DNA of 64,000 nt from Cohaesibacter intestini (lineage in GTDB: Bacteria; Pseudomonadota; Alphaproteobacteria; Rhizobiales; Cohaesibacteraceae): the NCBI RefSeq assembly GCF_003324485.1, contig NZ_QODK01000008.1, forward strand, positions 62,001 to 126,000. The letters are read 5' to 3'. Of this stretch, positions 1 to 9,023 are shown piece after piece. Made by a program: the position numbers and the translations under genes. Position 1 is the stretch's first letter; every line of letters starts with the position of its first letter. Under the pieces are notes generated by a model, which saw nothing but the letters and a program-made list of their open reading frames with translations, searched no databases and had not been told where the DNA came from.

Positions 1-15
1 GGGATCAAACATCAT
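1..15 (-). CDS. TRAP transporter large permease DctM, first codons only
   Basis: The stop codon of the small permease overlaps an ATG (ATGA arrangement), and an open frame beginning M-M-F-D-P runs off the left edge. TRAP small and large permeases are normally coupled this way, so this is probably the start of the DctM subunit. Only five codons are visible, so the identity rests entirely on context. Confidence 0.45.
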
Positions 16-512
16 TCCCCCCGCCAGTCTTTGAGGGTGCGTTCGATGGCGCGATACAGGATCGCCACGCCGAGGATCGGCAACCAGATCGAATAGATCC
101 AGCTGGGATAGCCCAGACCTGCGGACGTTTCTTCAAACTCCCACTGGTCATAAGCAAAATAGGCACCGTAATAGCAAATCAGGGAAAACACAGTGAGCGT
201 GGCAAACAGCGAAATGGCTTCTGCCACATGACGCAGGCGCTTTGGCAGGCGATCAACAAAGAAAGTGATCCGCAAATGCCCCTTGGTGGCAAAGGCAAGG
301 GCCGTGCCGATCAGGGTCATGAAGACAAGCAGAAACACCGAGAATTCCTCGGTGAAGGCAAAGCTTATATCCGTGACATAGCGCACTATCACGTTGGCAA
401 TGCTGATCAGACAGATGATTGCCATGGCACCTGCCGCCAAAGCTTGGTCTATGCGAAGCGTGCCAGACACTCTGGGGGACGCTTCACGGTCGCTATTCAG
501 ACGCTCAGTCAC
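12..512 (-). CDS. TRAP transporter small permease (DctQ family)
   Basis: This 166-residue protein has four hydrophobic segments (about residues 23-45, 52-75, 90-115 and 135-155) and the DctQ-type signature around VIVRYV...FTEEFSVFLLVFMTLIGTALAF. The family forms the small membrane subunit of Na+-driven TRAP importers. The start is a GTG at 512, 21 bases downstream of dctP. The stop overlaps the start of the next gene (ATGA), so it is translationally coupled to the large permease. The substrate cannot be told from this subunit. It is distinct from the ectoine TRAP system at 3608-6700. Confidence 0.9.
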   Translation of the reverse strand: MTERLNSDREASPRVSGTLRIDQALAAGAMAIICLISIANVIVRYVTDISFAFTEEFSVFLLVFMTLIGTALAFATKGHLRITFFVDRLPKRLRHVAEAISLFATLTVFSLICYYGAYFAYDQWEFEETSAGLGYPSWIYSIWLPILGVAILYRAIERTLKDWRGE

Positions 513-532
513 TGTGTTTTCCCGTTTGGGGC

Positions 533-1534
533 TTATCGGTTGGCGATCGACTCTTCGGCCATTTTGACCAGATCAGCGCCAATTTTCTTGGTCCATGTAG
601 CATAGACATCACGGGTCGCATCAACAAATTTCTGCCGCTCGTCTTCGGTCAGCTCGGTGATGGTCACTCCGTGGCCGGTAATCTCTTTGGCAGCCGCTTC
701 ATCACCGCCACGAGAGGCTTCAATCCCAACCTTGCCAGCGTCAATCGCGGCCTGTTTGAGGATCGCCTGATCTTCTTCAGAGAAGCTCTTCCAAACGCGC
801 TTGTTGACAGCAAACAGCAGGGGGTCATTCACATAGGACCAGCGGGTCATATACATCTGGCTGACCGTATGGATCTTGGCGATTTTGTAGACGGTCATCG
901 GGTTTTCCTGACCGTCCACCGCCTTGGTGGTCAGTGCAGGCTTGGCATCGGCCCAGCTCATCTGGGTCGGGTTGGCTCCCAGTGCGGTGAAGATGTCCTG
1001 ATAGAGCGGCGAGCCGACAACGCGAATCTTCAAACCCTTCAGATCGGCAGGGCTGCGCACTTCATGCTTCGAGTTGGTCAACTGACGGAAGCCATTCTCG
1101 GCCCATGCCAGCGGCACGGCACCTTTCTTGTCAACGGCCTTGAACAAAGCCTCTCCAACGGGGCCGTTGGTCAGGGCGTCAACCGCCTTATAGTCCGGCA
1201 TCAGGAAGGGCAGCGAGAACAGATTGAGTTCCTTGACCTGTGGCGACCAGTTGATGGTCGAGCCAATGGCCATGTCGATGATGCCCTGACGCAAAGCGGT
1301 GAATTCTTTGGTCTGGTCGCCGGAAACCAGCTGGCTGCCGGAATAGATTTTCAGGTTGATGCGGCCATCCGTGCGCTCCTTGACCAGTTCGACCCACTTT
1401 TCGGCGGCAACACCCCATGGGAAAGGTGCCGGCAGAACCGTCGATACCTTATATTCTTTTTTGTAATCGGCCAGAGCCGGAGTGGCGATCAGGGCTGCAA
1501 GAGCCGCACAAGTCAACGCTTTCACGAATTTCAT
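533..1534 (-). CDS. TRAP transporter periplasmic substrate-binding protein (DctP family)
   Basis: This 333-residue protein begins with a signal peptide (MKFVKALTCAALAALIATPALA, cleavage near residue 22). It contains DctP-family landmarks: LKGLKIRVVGSP, whose conserved Arg usually salt-bridges the ligand carboxylate, then a SWADAKPAL block and VDGQENPM. It should bind an organic acid or similar solute in the periplasm and hand it to the DctQM permease encoded just downstream. A clear ribosome-binding site, GGAGG, lies 9 bases before the ATG. The genes next to it give no substrate clue; the divergent neighbour is the ectoine regulator, but that locus has its own TRAP receptor. Confidence 0.9.
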   Translation of the reverse strand: MKFVKALTCAALAALIATPALADYKKEYKVSTVLPAPFPWGVAAEKWVELVKERTDGRINLKIYSGSQLVSGDQTKEFTALRQGIIDMAIGSTINWSPQVKELNLFSLPFLMPDYKAVDALTNGPVGEALFKAVDKKGAVPLAWAENGFRQLTNSKHEVRSPADLKGLKIRVVGSPLYQDIFTALGANPTQMSWADAKPALTTKAVDGQENPMTVYKIAKIHTVSQMYMTRWSYVNDPLLFAVNKRVWKSFSEEDQAILKQAAIDAGKVGIEASRGGDEAAAKEITGHGVTITELTEDERQKFVDATRDVYATWTKKIGADLVKMAEESIANR

Positions 1535-2028
1535 AATTGGTTTCCTCCGATAGCGGCACCTGTCAGCGCGGCACCTGCCTCATTCCACGGATTTTTGATT
1601 TCAAGCTGGGTGGGCGAAGGATCTGCTCACCCTGGATCAGAGTATTAATCGGGATAAAGAGCAAGAATCAACCATATATAAGGCCAATTTTGTAATTAAA
1701 TATAAGGGGCTTAGGGTAAGTTCGTATATAAATCGCGGATCGCTGGTAGTCTGTGCTCGCTTGATCACTGGATTTTTGCCAAACATCCGTCTTATGACTA
1801 GGTTTCAACAAAGATCAACAAGGACATGTGGACAGTGGGGCCCGTGAGAATACATGCTCTCCGACTCACAGTTTGTGTTTGTTTTTCCATTGCCAATCAC
1901 CTTGGGTGCGTCATGCAACGCCATGATTGCAATGGCCGTGGATTGACGCGAACCGGAACAGGGTAAGGGCGTGAGACCAGCAAGGGACTGCTTGATCAAT
2001 TGTCATGATATTGATAAGGGAGTTAATC
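1535..2028. other. Divergent intergenic region between dctP and enuR
   Basis: This stretch of about 490 bases is AT-rich around 1665-1735 and must hold the promoters for dctP (-) and enuR (+). I see no convincing gene in it. A 64-codon open frame at 1805-1999 on the minus strand has no ribosome-binding site or recognisable motif. The 3' end carries a 12-base motif that recurs upstream of uehA. Confidence 0.6.
1998..2009 (+). promoter_or_regulatory. Shared 12-base motif upstream of enuR (candidate EnuR site)
   Basis: AATTGTCATGAT lies 20 bases before the enuR start codon, and the identical 12-mer occurs at 3505-3516, about 90 bases before uehA. Two identical copies placed in front of the regulator and of the operon it should control suggest a regulator site. 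MocR-type operators are often direct repeats, so a half-site role is possible. This is inference from repetition only. Confidence 0.4.
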
Positions 2029-3435
2029 ATGACAAATTGGATGCCAGACCCCGACCACTTGCAACGGCCAGTCTACAAGACACTTCAGAGCCTGATCATT
2101 GATGCGATTGACTCAGGTGACTTGCGCGCTGGCGAGCGCATGCCGACCCATCGAGAATTTGCCTACCAACTGAAGATTTCGGTCCAGACCGTATCGCGTA
2201 CATATGACGCTTTATGCAAGCTGGGCTATCTGGTGGGGGAGGTTGGACGCGGGACCTATGTCCGCTATCGCGAAGGGTCGAACGCCTCGATGCCCTTTCT
2301 GCCAAACAGGCAGGAAGGTCTGGTCGATCTGTCCATGCTCAAGCCCGTGACCTCCGCCTTGCATTATGACACGATGCAGAAGGGCCTGAAGGAATTATCA
2401 AGGGGCTTCACGCGCGATCTGGTCCATTCCTTTCGGCCCGACGAGGCCTTTCGGGATCATCTTGCGCTTGCATGCCGCTGGCTGAAATCTCATCATATCC
2501 ACGCGGATCCTTACACTGCCATCTTCACCAATGGCGCGATTCCGGCCCTGACGGCGTCTATCATGAGCGCCGCACCGCCCGGCTCGACTATCTGTGCGGA
2601 GGATGTCAGCTTTCACAGCATTCGACCGCTTTGTGAATATCTTGGCATTTGCCTGCAAACGATTGGTATGGATGAACAGGGCATTCGGCCAGACGCGTTT
2701 GAGGCGGCCTGCCAGAATACCTCCCTTCGGGCCTTGATCATATCGCCCACCGTTGCCAATCCGCGCGCCTATGTCATGGGGAGCACAAGGCGACAGGAAA
2801 TCATCGACATTGCCCGGCGACACGATGTGTTCATCATCGAGAATGATGTCTTGGGGACACTGATCAAGGGGGCTCCCGCGACGATGCATCAGCTCGACCC
2901 GGAGCGCGTATTCTACATCACGTCTTTCTCCAAAACCATCATGCCGGGGATGCGGATCGGGCTGCTTGTCACGCCGCCGTCCATGTATGTCGCCACCAAG
3001 AACAGACATCTCGTGACAAACTGGATGGCCAATCCATTGATGGTTGATTTGCTGACACACTGGTTTGAAAACGGGACTGCGGATCACTTGATTGATTGGC
3101 AGGCGCGCGCGCTGCATCGTCGTCAGAAGCTGGCCAACAAGCTGCTTGCCGGGCATTCCTTCTCGTCCCACAAATATGCGCCTCACATCTGGTTGCCCTT
3201 ACCTAAGATATGGAACGAGCAAGAGTTTTTGGATCGGGCACGAAAGAAGAATGTCGCGCTTGCAGGCAGCCTGCCCTTCATCATGTCAGAGCATTCCAAC
3301 GAAGGGGATTTGGAGACACTCAATGCTGTTCGCATCGCTCTGGGACCATGCGATGAAGATTTGCTGGCATATGCCTTAAAGGTGGTCGCGACGCTGTTGG
3401 CCTCGGATGACGAAAAGCCTCTGCCTATGTTTTGA
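2029..3435 (+). CDS. enuR: MocR/GntR-type ectoine-responsive repressor EnuR
   Basis: This 468-residue protein joins an N-terminal winged-helix GntR domain (about residues 10-80, with GERMPTHREFAYQLKISVQT) to a class-I aminotransferase-like domain. The PLP lysine lies in SFSKTIMPG at residue 302 when the ATG at 2029 is used. As I recall, Lys302 is also the PLP site of characterised EnuR. EnuR represses ectoine uptake and catabolism genes; ectoine-derived diaminobutyrate compounds react with its PLP and release it. I chose 2029 over an in-frame ATG at 2005 because AAGGGAG sits 7 bases before it. It lies directly upstream of uehABC, the standard arrangement in marine alphaproteobacteria. Confidence 0.93.
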   Translation: MTNWMPDPDHLQRPVYKTLQSLIIDAIDSGDLRAGERMPTHREFAYQLKISVQTVSRTYDALCKLGYLVGEVGRGTYVRYREGSNASMPFLPNRQEGLVDLSMLKPVTSALHYDTMQKGLKELSRGFTRDLVHSFRPDEAFRDHLALACRWLKSHHIHADPYTAIFTNGAIPALTASIMSAAPPGSTICAEDVSFHSIRPLCEYLGICLQTIGMDEQGIRPDAFEAACQNTSLRALIISPTVANPRAYVMGSTRRQEIIDIARRHDVFIIENDVLGTLIKGAPATMHQLDPERVFYITSFSKTIMPGMRIGLLVTPPSMYVATKNRHLVTNWMANPLMVDLLTHWFENGTADHLIDWQARALHRRQKLANKLLAGHSFSSHKYAPHIWLPLPKIWNEQEFLDRARKKNVALAGSLPFIMSEHSNEGDLETLNAVRIALGPCDEDLLAYALKVVATLLASDDEKPLPMF

Positions 3436-3504
3436 TCTGCCCTGCGCCAAACTTTTGCTCAGTTGCATATCGTTCCATCAAAGGCTCTGATTGCGCTCAA
3501 GTAA

Positions 3505-3516
3505 AATTGTCATGAT
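3505..3516 (+). promoter_or_regulatory. Second copy of the AATTGTCATGAT motif, upstream of uehA
   Basis: This copy is identical to the motif at 1998-2009 and sits in the enuR-uehA intergenic region, upstream of a possible -35 element TTGACC at 3529-3534. It is a candidate EnuR operator or part of one. No experiment or consensus is used here; the support is exact recurrence. Confidence 0.4.
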
Positions 3517-3607
3517 TTAATGTTTCGTTTGACCTGAAATTGTCTCTGTTTGATTGTGCGGGAAAAAGAAAACAATGATGCAATCATAAATGACAACGAG
3601 GGAAGCG

Positions 3608-4642
3608 ATGAATACGCGATTTTTGAAGAATCTTGGCTCTGCGACATGTGCTGCTGCACTGCTGGCAGGTGTCTCCATGCTGCCAGGCGTGGCACAGGCC
3701 GACACCTGGAAATATGCCATTGAAGAAGCCATCAACGAAGTTCAGGGCGTTTATGCCACGAAATTCAAGGAAGAGATCGAGAAAAACTCCGATCACGAAG
3801 TTCAGATTTTCCCCTACGGCACGCTGGGTGAATCGGCTGACACGATGGAGCAGACCCAGGCGGGCATTCTGCAGTTCGTTGACCAGTCTCCAGGCTTCAC
3901 CGGGGCGTTGATTCCAGAGGCACAGGTTTTCTTCGTGCCTTATCTGCTGCCAACGGACACCGACAAACTGAATGAATTCTTCCGCACCTCCAAAGCCATC
4001 AACGAAGATTTCGCCGAGCTTTATGCTGCTCAGGGGCTGGAACTGTTGAAAATGTTCCCTGAAGGCGAAGTCGCCATGACGACCAAGGAACCGGTCAAGA
4101 GCCGTGAAGATCTCAACGAGGTCAAGTTCCGCGTCATGACCAACCCGCTGTTGGTGGAGGCCTACAAGGCCTTTGGTGCCACGCCGACCCCGCTGCCTTG
4201 GGGTGAAGTTTATGGTGGTCTTCAGACCAACATCATTCAAGGTCAGGAAAACCCGACCAGCTTCATTGAATCCACCAAGCTTTATGAAGTGACCGATGTC
4301 ATCACCTATGCCGGCCACAGCAACTTCACGACCGCTGTGATGGCGAACAAGGCCTTTTATGATGGCCTGAGTGATGCTGACAAAGAGCTCGTCCAGAATG
4401 CCGCCACGGTCGCGTTCGACTTTATTCTCGACTATCAGAAGGGCCTCGAAAAAGAGGCGCTTGACAAGATCAAGGCCGCCAAACCTTCGATTGTCGTGAA
4501 TGTGCTGAGCGACGAAGAGCGTGCGCCGTTCAAGTCCGCAGCAGAGAAGGTTGAGGCCAAGTTCATCGAAATGACCGGTGACAGTGGCAAGGCCATTCTG
4601 GATCAGATGAAAGCTGATCTGAAAGCCGTTGAAGGGATGTAA
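3608..4642 (+). CDS. uehA: TRAP ectoine/hydroxyectoine-binding protein UehA
   Basis: This 344-residue DctP-family periplasmic receptor has a signal peptide ending near ACAAALLAGVSMLPGVAQA. The conserved ligand-gripping block EVKFRVMTNP is followed by LPWGEVYGGLQ and IIQGQENP. Its position between enuR and genes for ectoine breakdown marks it as UehA, the high-affinity ectoine/5-hydroxyectoine receptor that feeds the UehBC permease. The start at 3608 is preferred over one six codons upstream because GAGGGAAG precedes it. A hairpin downstream (4662-4702) may favour expression of the receptor over the permeases. Confidence 0.93.
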   Translation: MNTRFLKNLGSATCAAALLAGVSMLPGVAQADTWKYAIEEAINEVQGVYATKFKEEIEKNSDHEVQIFPYGTLGESADTMEQTQAGILQFVDQSPGFTGALIPEAQVFFVPYLLPTDTDKLNEFFRTSKAINEDFAELYAAQGLELLKMFPEGEVAMTTKEPVKSREDLNEVKFRVMTNPLLVEAYKAFGATPTPLPWGEVYGGLQTNIIQGQENPTSFIESTKLYEVTDVITYAGHSNFTTAVMANKAFYDGLSDADKELVQNAATVAFDFILDYQKGLEKEALDKIKAAKPSIVVNVLSDEERAPFKSAAEKVEAKFIEMTGDSGKAILDQMKADLKAVEGM

Positions 4643-4661
4643 TCCTGCTCAAGGCGTTCAT

Positions 4662-4702
4662 TCCGCCGGCGGTTGGTGCATGGGTGCTTGCTGACCGGCG
4701 GA
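4662..4702 (+). terminator. Intercistronic hairpin between uehA and uehB
   Basis: TCCGCCGG at 4662-4669 pairs perfectly with CCGGCGGA at 4695-4702. No T-run follows, so it is more likely an mRNA-stabilising or partly terminating element than a full terminator. Such hairpins downstream of binding-protein genes commonly give higher receptor than permease levels. The rest of the 195-base gap shows no gene. Confidence 0.55.
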
Positions 4703-4837
4703 CTGCCCGCCGCAAGGGGAGGTCTTGTCATTCAGGACCCGCACCCTTTGTGCAGTGATCTACAGCTTTACACATGCGAAGAGCGGGACTGACTCCCGTT
4801 CTTTTCTCTTGGCCTCTGTCTTCGTCGGGAGTTTGCC

Positions 4838-5407
4838 ATGTCTATGGATAATCAAACAGAGACAACTTTGCCCGGATTTCTCGGGTTGATCGACATTTCG
4901 ATTGCCAGAATCGAGTCGGTGATGCTCGCGCTCGGCGTGATCCTCATGGCGACGAACACGGTGGCCAATGTCATTGGTCGGTTCGTTTTTCAAAATAGCA
5001 TTTTCTTCTCAGAGGAACTCAATCGCTTTCTCATCGTTCTGATCACATTTTCAGGCATTTCCTATGCTGCGCGCCAGGGGCGACATATCAGGATGTCGGC
5101 AATTTTCGACAAGTTGACCGGGCCTGTGCGCAAGGTGCTGATGATCATCATTGCGCTCTCGACAGCGGCAATCATGATTGCGCTCGCCTATTTTTCCTTT
5201 TCCTACATCCTGACCGTTGCCAAATCGGGACGGGTCTTGCCAGCACTGCAAATCCCCGTTCACTGGATTTATCTCTGGGTGCCCGTGGGACTACTTCTCA
5301 CCGGTCTGCAATATGTTCTGACCGCCATTCGCAACATCACATCGAAGGATATCTATCTTTCAAGCCAGGTGCTGGAAGGCTATTCCGATGACGAATTTGA
5401 AGTTTAG
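4838..5407 (+). CDS. uehB: TRAP ectoine transporter small permease UehB
   Basis: This 189-residue DctQ-type protein has four hydrophobic segments and the family pattern [12 protein letters not shown]...[18 protein letters not shown]. It is the small integral-membrane subunit that couples the UehA receptor to the UehC translocation subunit. It lies between uehA and uehC, nine bases before uehC. A short charged tail (GYSDDEFEV) follows the last segment. Confidence 0.92.
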   Translation: MSMDNQTETTLPGFLGLIDISIARIESVMLALGVILMATNTVANVIGRFVFQNSIFFSEELNRFLIVLITFSGISYAARQGRHIRMSAIFDKLTGPVRKVLMIIIALSTAAIMIALAYFSFSYILTVAKSGRVLPALQIPVHWIYLWVPVGLLLTGLQYVLTAIRNITSKDIYLSSQVLEGYSDDEFEV

Positions 5408-5416
5408 GAGCGGATC

Positions 5417-6700
5417 ATGGCTTTAACGATGTTTTTTGTGATGCTTGCGCTGCTGCTCGTCGGATTTCCAATGATGATTCCGTTGATTGCAGGGGCCTCC
5501 ATCGGCTTTTACTCGATGTTTGGCGGCTTTGACAAAATGGACTTCATGGTTCAGCAGTTCATGGCGGGCATCCGTCCTGCCTCGCTGATTGCGGTGCCAA
5601 TGTTCATCCTTGCCGCAGACATCATGACGCGCGGGCAATCTGCCGGACGCCTCATCGACATGGTGATGAAATTTGTCGGCCACATCAAGGGTGGACTGGC
5701 GGTGACAACGGCAACCGCATGCACCCTGTTCGGCGCAGTCTCTGGCTCGACTCAGGCCACCGTGGTGGCAGTCGGATCACCCCTGCGCCCCCGTATGCTC
5801 AAGGCGGGTTACAAGGATTCCTTCATTCTGGCATTGATCGTCAATTCCAGTGATATCGCCTTTCTGATCCCCCCATCCATTGGCATGATCATCTATGGCG
5901 TTGTGTCCAACACCTCGATTGCCGAGTTGTTCATTGCCGGCATTGGGCCGGGGTTATTGATTCTGGTGCTCTTTTCGATCTACAGCATCATCTATGCCTA
6001 CGTGAACAATGTGCCGACCGAACCCAAGGCGAGCTGGAAAGAACGCTTTGAAGCGGTGCTTGGCGCAATTTGGCCGATGGGATTTCCGGTGATCATCGTG
6101 GGCGGCATCTATGGTGGTGTCTTCTCGCCGACCGAGGCCGCTGCGGTCTGCGTCTTTTATGCGGTCGTTCTGGAAATGATCGTCTTCCGGTCCCTCAACT
6201 TTGCCGACCTTTATGAAATTGCCAAGTCGACGGGGCTGATTACGGCAGTTGTTTTCATTCTGGTGGCCGCGGGCGCGTCTTTCTCATGGGTGATTTCTTT
6301 CGCCCAGATTCCGCAACAAATTCTCGCTGCGATCGGTATTTCCGAAATGGGGCCGATTGGCGTTTTGATCGTGATCTCGGTGGCCTTTTTCATTGGCTGC
6401 ATGTTCGTTGATCCGATCGTGGTAATCTTGATTCTGGTGCCGATCTTCACCCCCGTAATCAAGGCAGTTGGCCTTGATCCTGTGCTGGTGGGGACCATCA
6501 TCACCCTGCAGGTGGCGATCGGATCGGCAACGCCACCCTTCGGGTGCGATATATTCACGGCAATGGCGGTATTCAGAAGGCCTTATTTCGACGTAATCAA
6601 AGGCACGCCGCCCTTCATCTTCATGCTGGTCGGGGTGTCCGCGATGCTTATCATGTTTCCGCAGATTGCCCTGTTCTTGCGTGATATCGCGTTTCGCTGA
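5417..6700 (+). CDS. uehC: TRAP ectoine transporter large permease UehC
   Basis: This 427-residue, strongly hydrophobic DctM-family protein has about twelve segments. Family landmarks include PLRPRMLKAGYKDSFILALIVNSSDIAFLIPPS and the C-terminal VLVGTIITLQVAIGSATPPFGCDIFTAMAV. It is the Na+-driven translocation subunit for ectoine/hydroxyectoine. The ribosome-binding site TAGGAG precedes the ATG. Gene order enuR-uehABC-usp matches the known locus in Ruegeria-type bacteria. Confidence 0.93.
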   Translation: MALTMFFVMLALLLVGFPMMIPLIAGASIGFYSMFGGFDKMDFMVQQFMAGIRPASLIAVPMFILAADIMTRGQSAGRLIDMVMKFVGHIKGGLAVTTATACTLFGAVSGSTQATVVAVGSPLRPRMLKAGYKDSFILALIVNSSDIAFLIPPSIGMIIYGVVSNTSIAELFIAGIGPGLLILVLFSIYSIIYAYVNNVPTEPKASWKERFEAVLGAIWPMGFPVIIVGGIYGGVFSPTEAAAVCVFYAVVLEMIVFRSLNFADLYEIAKSTGLITAVVFILVAAGASFSWVISFAQIPQQILAAIGISEMGPIGVLIVISVAFFIGCMFVDPIVVILILVPIFTPVIKAVGLDPVLVGTIITLQVAIGSATPPFGCDIFTAMAVFRRPYFDVIKGTPPFIFMLVGVSAMLIMFPQIALFLRDIAFR

Positions 6701-6717
6701 CAGGGAGAGATAGGCGA

Positions 6718-7164
6718 ATGTTTGAAAAAATCATCGTGCCAATAGACGGTTCGCCATGTTCGTTAAATGCCTTGGAAAAGGCTGTTGAGTTGCAGAAACT
6801 CTGCGGACTGGACTGTATCCTCAAAATTCTGTGCGTCTATCGACATCAGGGCGCACAGGAAGCCTCGCTCTCAATGGTGCGCCCCAGCGCTCCGGAAGTG
6901 ATCGACAAGGCGCTTTCGCAGAATGCCCGTGAAGTGGTGCAGGACGCCAAGGCCCGGGTTTACGAATTGGGTGGGCGGAATGTCACCGCCCATGTCAAAC
7001 AGGGCCCCACCGCCCGCACGATCATGCGCTTTGCCTCGGATAATGGGGCGGACCTGATCGTCATGGGGGGGCGTGGTCTGGGTGATCTCGAAGCGCTCTT
7101 GCTGGGCAGTGTGTCGCACAAGGTGACGAGCCTTGCACACTGCCCTGTCATGATCATTCGTTGA
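6718..7164 (+). CDS. Universal stress protein (UspA family) of the ectoine TRAP locus
   Basis: This 148-residue UspA-fold protein carries the ATP-binding signature GGRGLGDLEALLLGSVSHKV near the C-terminus and begins MFEKIIVPIDGS. TRAP ectoine systems (TeaABC, UehABC) are typically followed by such a protein. In the TeaABC system the equivalent, TeaD, is reported to bind ATP and dampen transport. GGGAGAG precedes the start, and the gene is 17 bases after uehC in the same operon. Its regulatory role here is inferred from that precedent. Confidence 0.9.
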   Translation: MFEKIIVPIDGSPCSLNALEKAVELQKLCGLDCILKILCVYRHQGAQEASLSMVRPSAPEVIDKALSQNAREVVQDAKARVYELGGRNVTAHVKQGPTARTIMRFASDNGADLIVMGGRGLGDLEALLLGSVSHKVTSLAHCPVMIIR

Positions 7165-7209
7165 GCGCTCTCTGCAACACATTCAAAGACATGAAAAGAC
7201 CCCTCGGCC

Positions 7210-7980
7210 ATGGTGAAGCAACTCAATTTGACCCTGTCGCTGCGCAATAGAACCGTTCCTGCGCGGATCGGACTGATCCTGCTGGAAACGGATCACACCA
7301 CCGAGCTGGAATTTGCCAGACATATGCCGCACGATCTTGTCGGGGTCTATGCCAACCGGATCCCCTATGCCAATCCGACAACGCCGGACAATCTAAAGAG
7401 GATGACGCCGATGATTGGCGAGCGGGCAGCGCAAATTCTGCCCGAGGCCGATCTCGATGTGGTCTATTATGGCTGCACCTCGGCCTCCTTTGTCATTGGC
7501 GATGATCTGGTTGCAGAGCATATCCGCGCAGCCAAACCCACGTCGATCGTCGTGACGCCAACGCTTGCCGCGGTTGCTGCCTGTCAACATCTCGCCGTCT
7601 CAAACCTCGCTGTCCTGACCCCCTATCTTGCCGAGACGAGTGCGTTGCTCGACCCTTACATGGCGTCGAATGGCCTTTGCGTTGTTTCGCATGCCTGTCT
7701 GGGGATCGAGGATGATCGCATCATGGCTGCACTTGATGACAAGAGCCTGATCAAGGCTGCCGAGGCGGCCGATCACCCTGAAGCCGACGCCCTGTTCATT
7801 TCCTGCACGGCACTCAGGGCAATAGAAGTGGTCCCCATCCTTGAAGCCCGCCTTGGCAAGCCGGTCATTACCTCCAATCAGGCGGCCATCTGGTATATTT
7901 TGCGGCATCTGGGGCTGCCACAGCCAACGCGCAACGCCTGTGATTTGTTCCGGACCCTGAGCGAGTTGGGTCAGCACTGA
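7210..7980 (+). CDS. eutA: EutA, Asp/Glu racemase-fold enzyme of hydroxyectoine utilisation
   Basis: This 256-residue member of the aspartate/glutamate racemase-maleate isomerase superfamily has two catalytic-type cysteines, in YYGCTSASF and FISCTALRA. Its place directly before eutB and eutC identifies it as EutA. The EutABC set is proposed to convert 5-hydroxyectoine to a form that enters the ectoine route, with EutA probably inverting or isomerising a stereocentre. No strong ribosome-binding site precedes the ATG, so translation may depend on coupling to usp. Confidence 0.88.
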   Translation: MVKQLNLTLSLRNRTVPARIGLILLETDHTTELEFARHMPHDLVGVYANRIPYANPTTPDNLKRMTPMIGERAAQILPEADLDVVYYGCTSASFVIGDDLVAEHIRAAKPTSIVVTPTLAAVAACQHLAVSNLAVLTPYLAETSALLDPYMASNGLCVVSHACLGIEDDRIMAALDDKSLIKAAEAADHPEADALFISCTALRAIEVVPILEARLGKPVITSNQAAIWYILRHLGLPQPTRNACDLFRTLSELGQH

Positions 7981-8005
7981 AACCACAAGATATGAGGTCA
8001 CGGAC

Positions 8006-9013
8006 ATGGGGTCGGTCAATGTTGAAATTGCTGAGGCTGTGCGGGTTTCGCTGGCCGACATCTTACAGGCAAAGCGGCGCATCGCGCCCCATATCGTGAA
8101 CACGCCGCTTGTGGCGTCCCGATCCCTGTCGAAACGGATCGGGTCCGATGTCTATCTCAAGTTCGAGCATCGCCAGCATACGGGAAGCTTCAAGTTTCGC
8201 GGGGCGAGCAACGCGGTCCTTTCTCTTGGTGATGACCAGAAGGTCAAAGGCATTGCTGCGGTCTCAACCGGCAATCACGGGCGTGCATTGGCACTGGCTG
8301 CCAAGCAGGCTGGCACCCGCTGTGTGGTCGCCATGTCCGAGTTGGTGCCACAGAACAAACGTGACGGCATTTCTGCTCTTGGAGCGGAGGTGGTCATTCA
8401 TGGTCGCTCGCAAGATGAGGCACAAAAGGCGGTGGACCGCATGATCGCCGAGGAGGGGATGGCGACGATCCCACCGTTCGATCATCCCGATGTCATTGCC
8501 GGGCAGGGCACCTTGGGCGTCGAAATCATCGAACAGCTGGCAGACATCGATACCGTGTTGGTGCAACTGTCAGGCGGCGGGCTGATTTCCGGTGTCGCAG
8601 CCGCCATCAAGGCGGTGTCTCCGACCACGCGGATTGTTGGCATCTCCATGCAGCGGGGCGCTGCGATGCATGCCAGTCTGGCGGCAGGCAAGCCGGTTGA
8701 AGTGGAAGAATTGCCAACGCTGGCCGATTCCCTTGGTGGCGGGATCGGACTGAACAATACCTATACCTTCGCCATGACCCGCGCCTTGGTGGATGAGGTC
8801 GTCCTGCTCGATGAAGAGGAAATCGCCAGAGGCGTGCACCATGCCTATTGGCACGAGGAAGAAGTGGTTGAAGGGGCAGGCGCCGTCGGCATTGGAGCCT
8901 TGTTGGCAGGAAAGATCGCCGCTCCGGGCCGATGTGTGGCGATCCTGTCTGGCCGCAACATCGATATTGCCCAGCATCACAAACTGATATCCAACCAGCC
9001 CGTTGCGCGTTAG
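8006..9013 (+). CDS. eutB: EutB, threonine dehydratase-like PLP enzyme
   Basis: This 335-residue fold-type II PLP enzyme is related to threonine/serine dehydratases. The Schiff-base lysine is in GSFKFRGA, and the glycine-rich phosphate loop is SGGGLISG. In ectoine clusters EutB is thought to remove water or the hydroxyl group during hydroxyectoine conversion. It lies 26 bases after eutA, and its end comes 11 bases before eutC. It could be mistaken for a biosynthetic IlvA, but it lacks the C-terminal regulatory domain and sits in the ectoine operon. Confidence 0.9.
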   Translation: MGSVNVEIAEAVRVSLADILQAKRRIAPHIVNTPLVASRSLSKRIGSDVYLKFEHRQHTGSFKFRGASNAVLSLGDDQKVKGIAAVSTGNHGRALALAAKQAGTRCVVAMSELVPQNKRDGISALGAEVVIHGRSQDEAQKAVDRMIAEEGMATIPPFDHPDVIAGQGTLGVEIIEQLADIDTVLVQLSGGGLISGVAAAIKAVSPTTRIVGISMQRGAAMHASLAAGKPVEVEELPTLADSLGGGIGLNNTYTFAMTRALVDEVVLLDEEEIARGVHHAYWHEEEVVEGAGAVGIGALLAGKIAAPGRCVAILSGRNIDIAQHHKLISNQPVAR

Positions 9014-9023
9014 GGAGAGCTCA

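Noticed and set aside
1805-1999. Small minus-strand open frame in the dctP-enuR gap
   Set aside because: It has no ribosome-binding site or conserved motif, and its sequence looks random.
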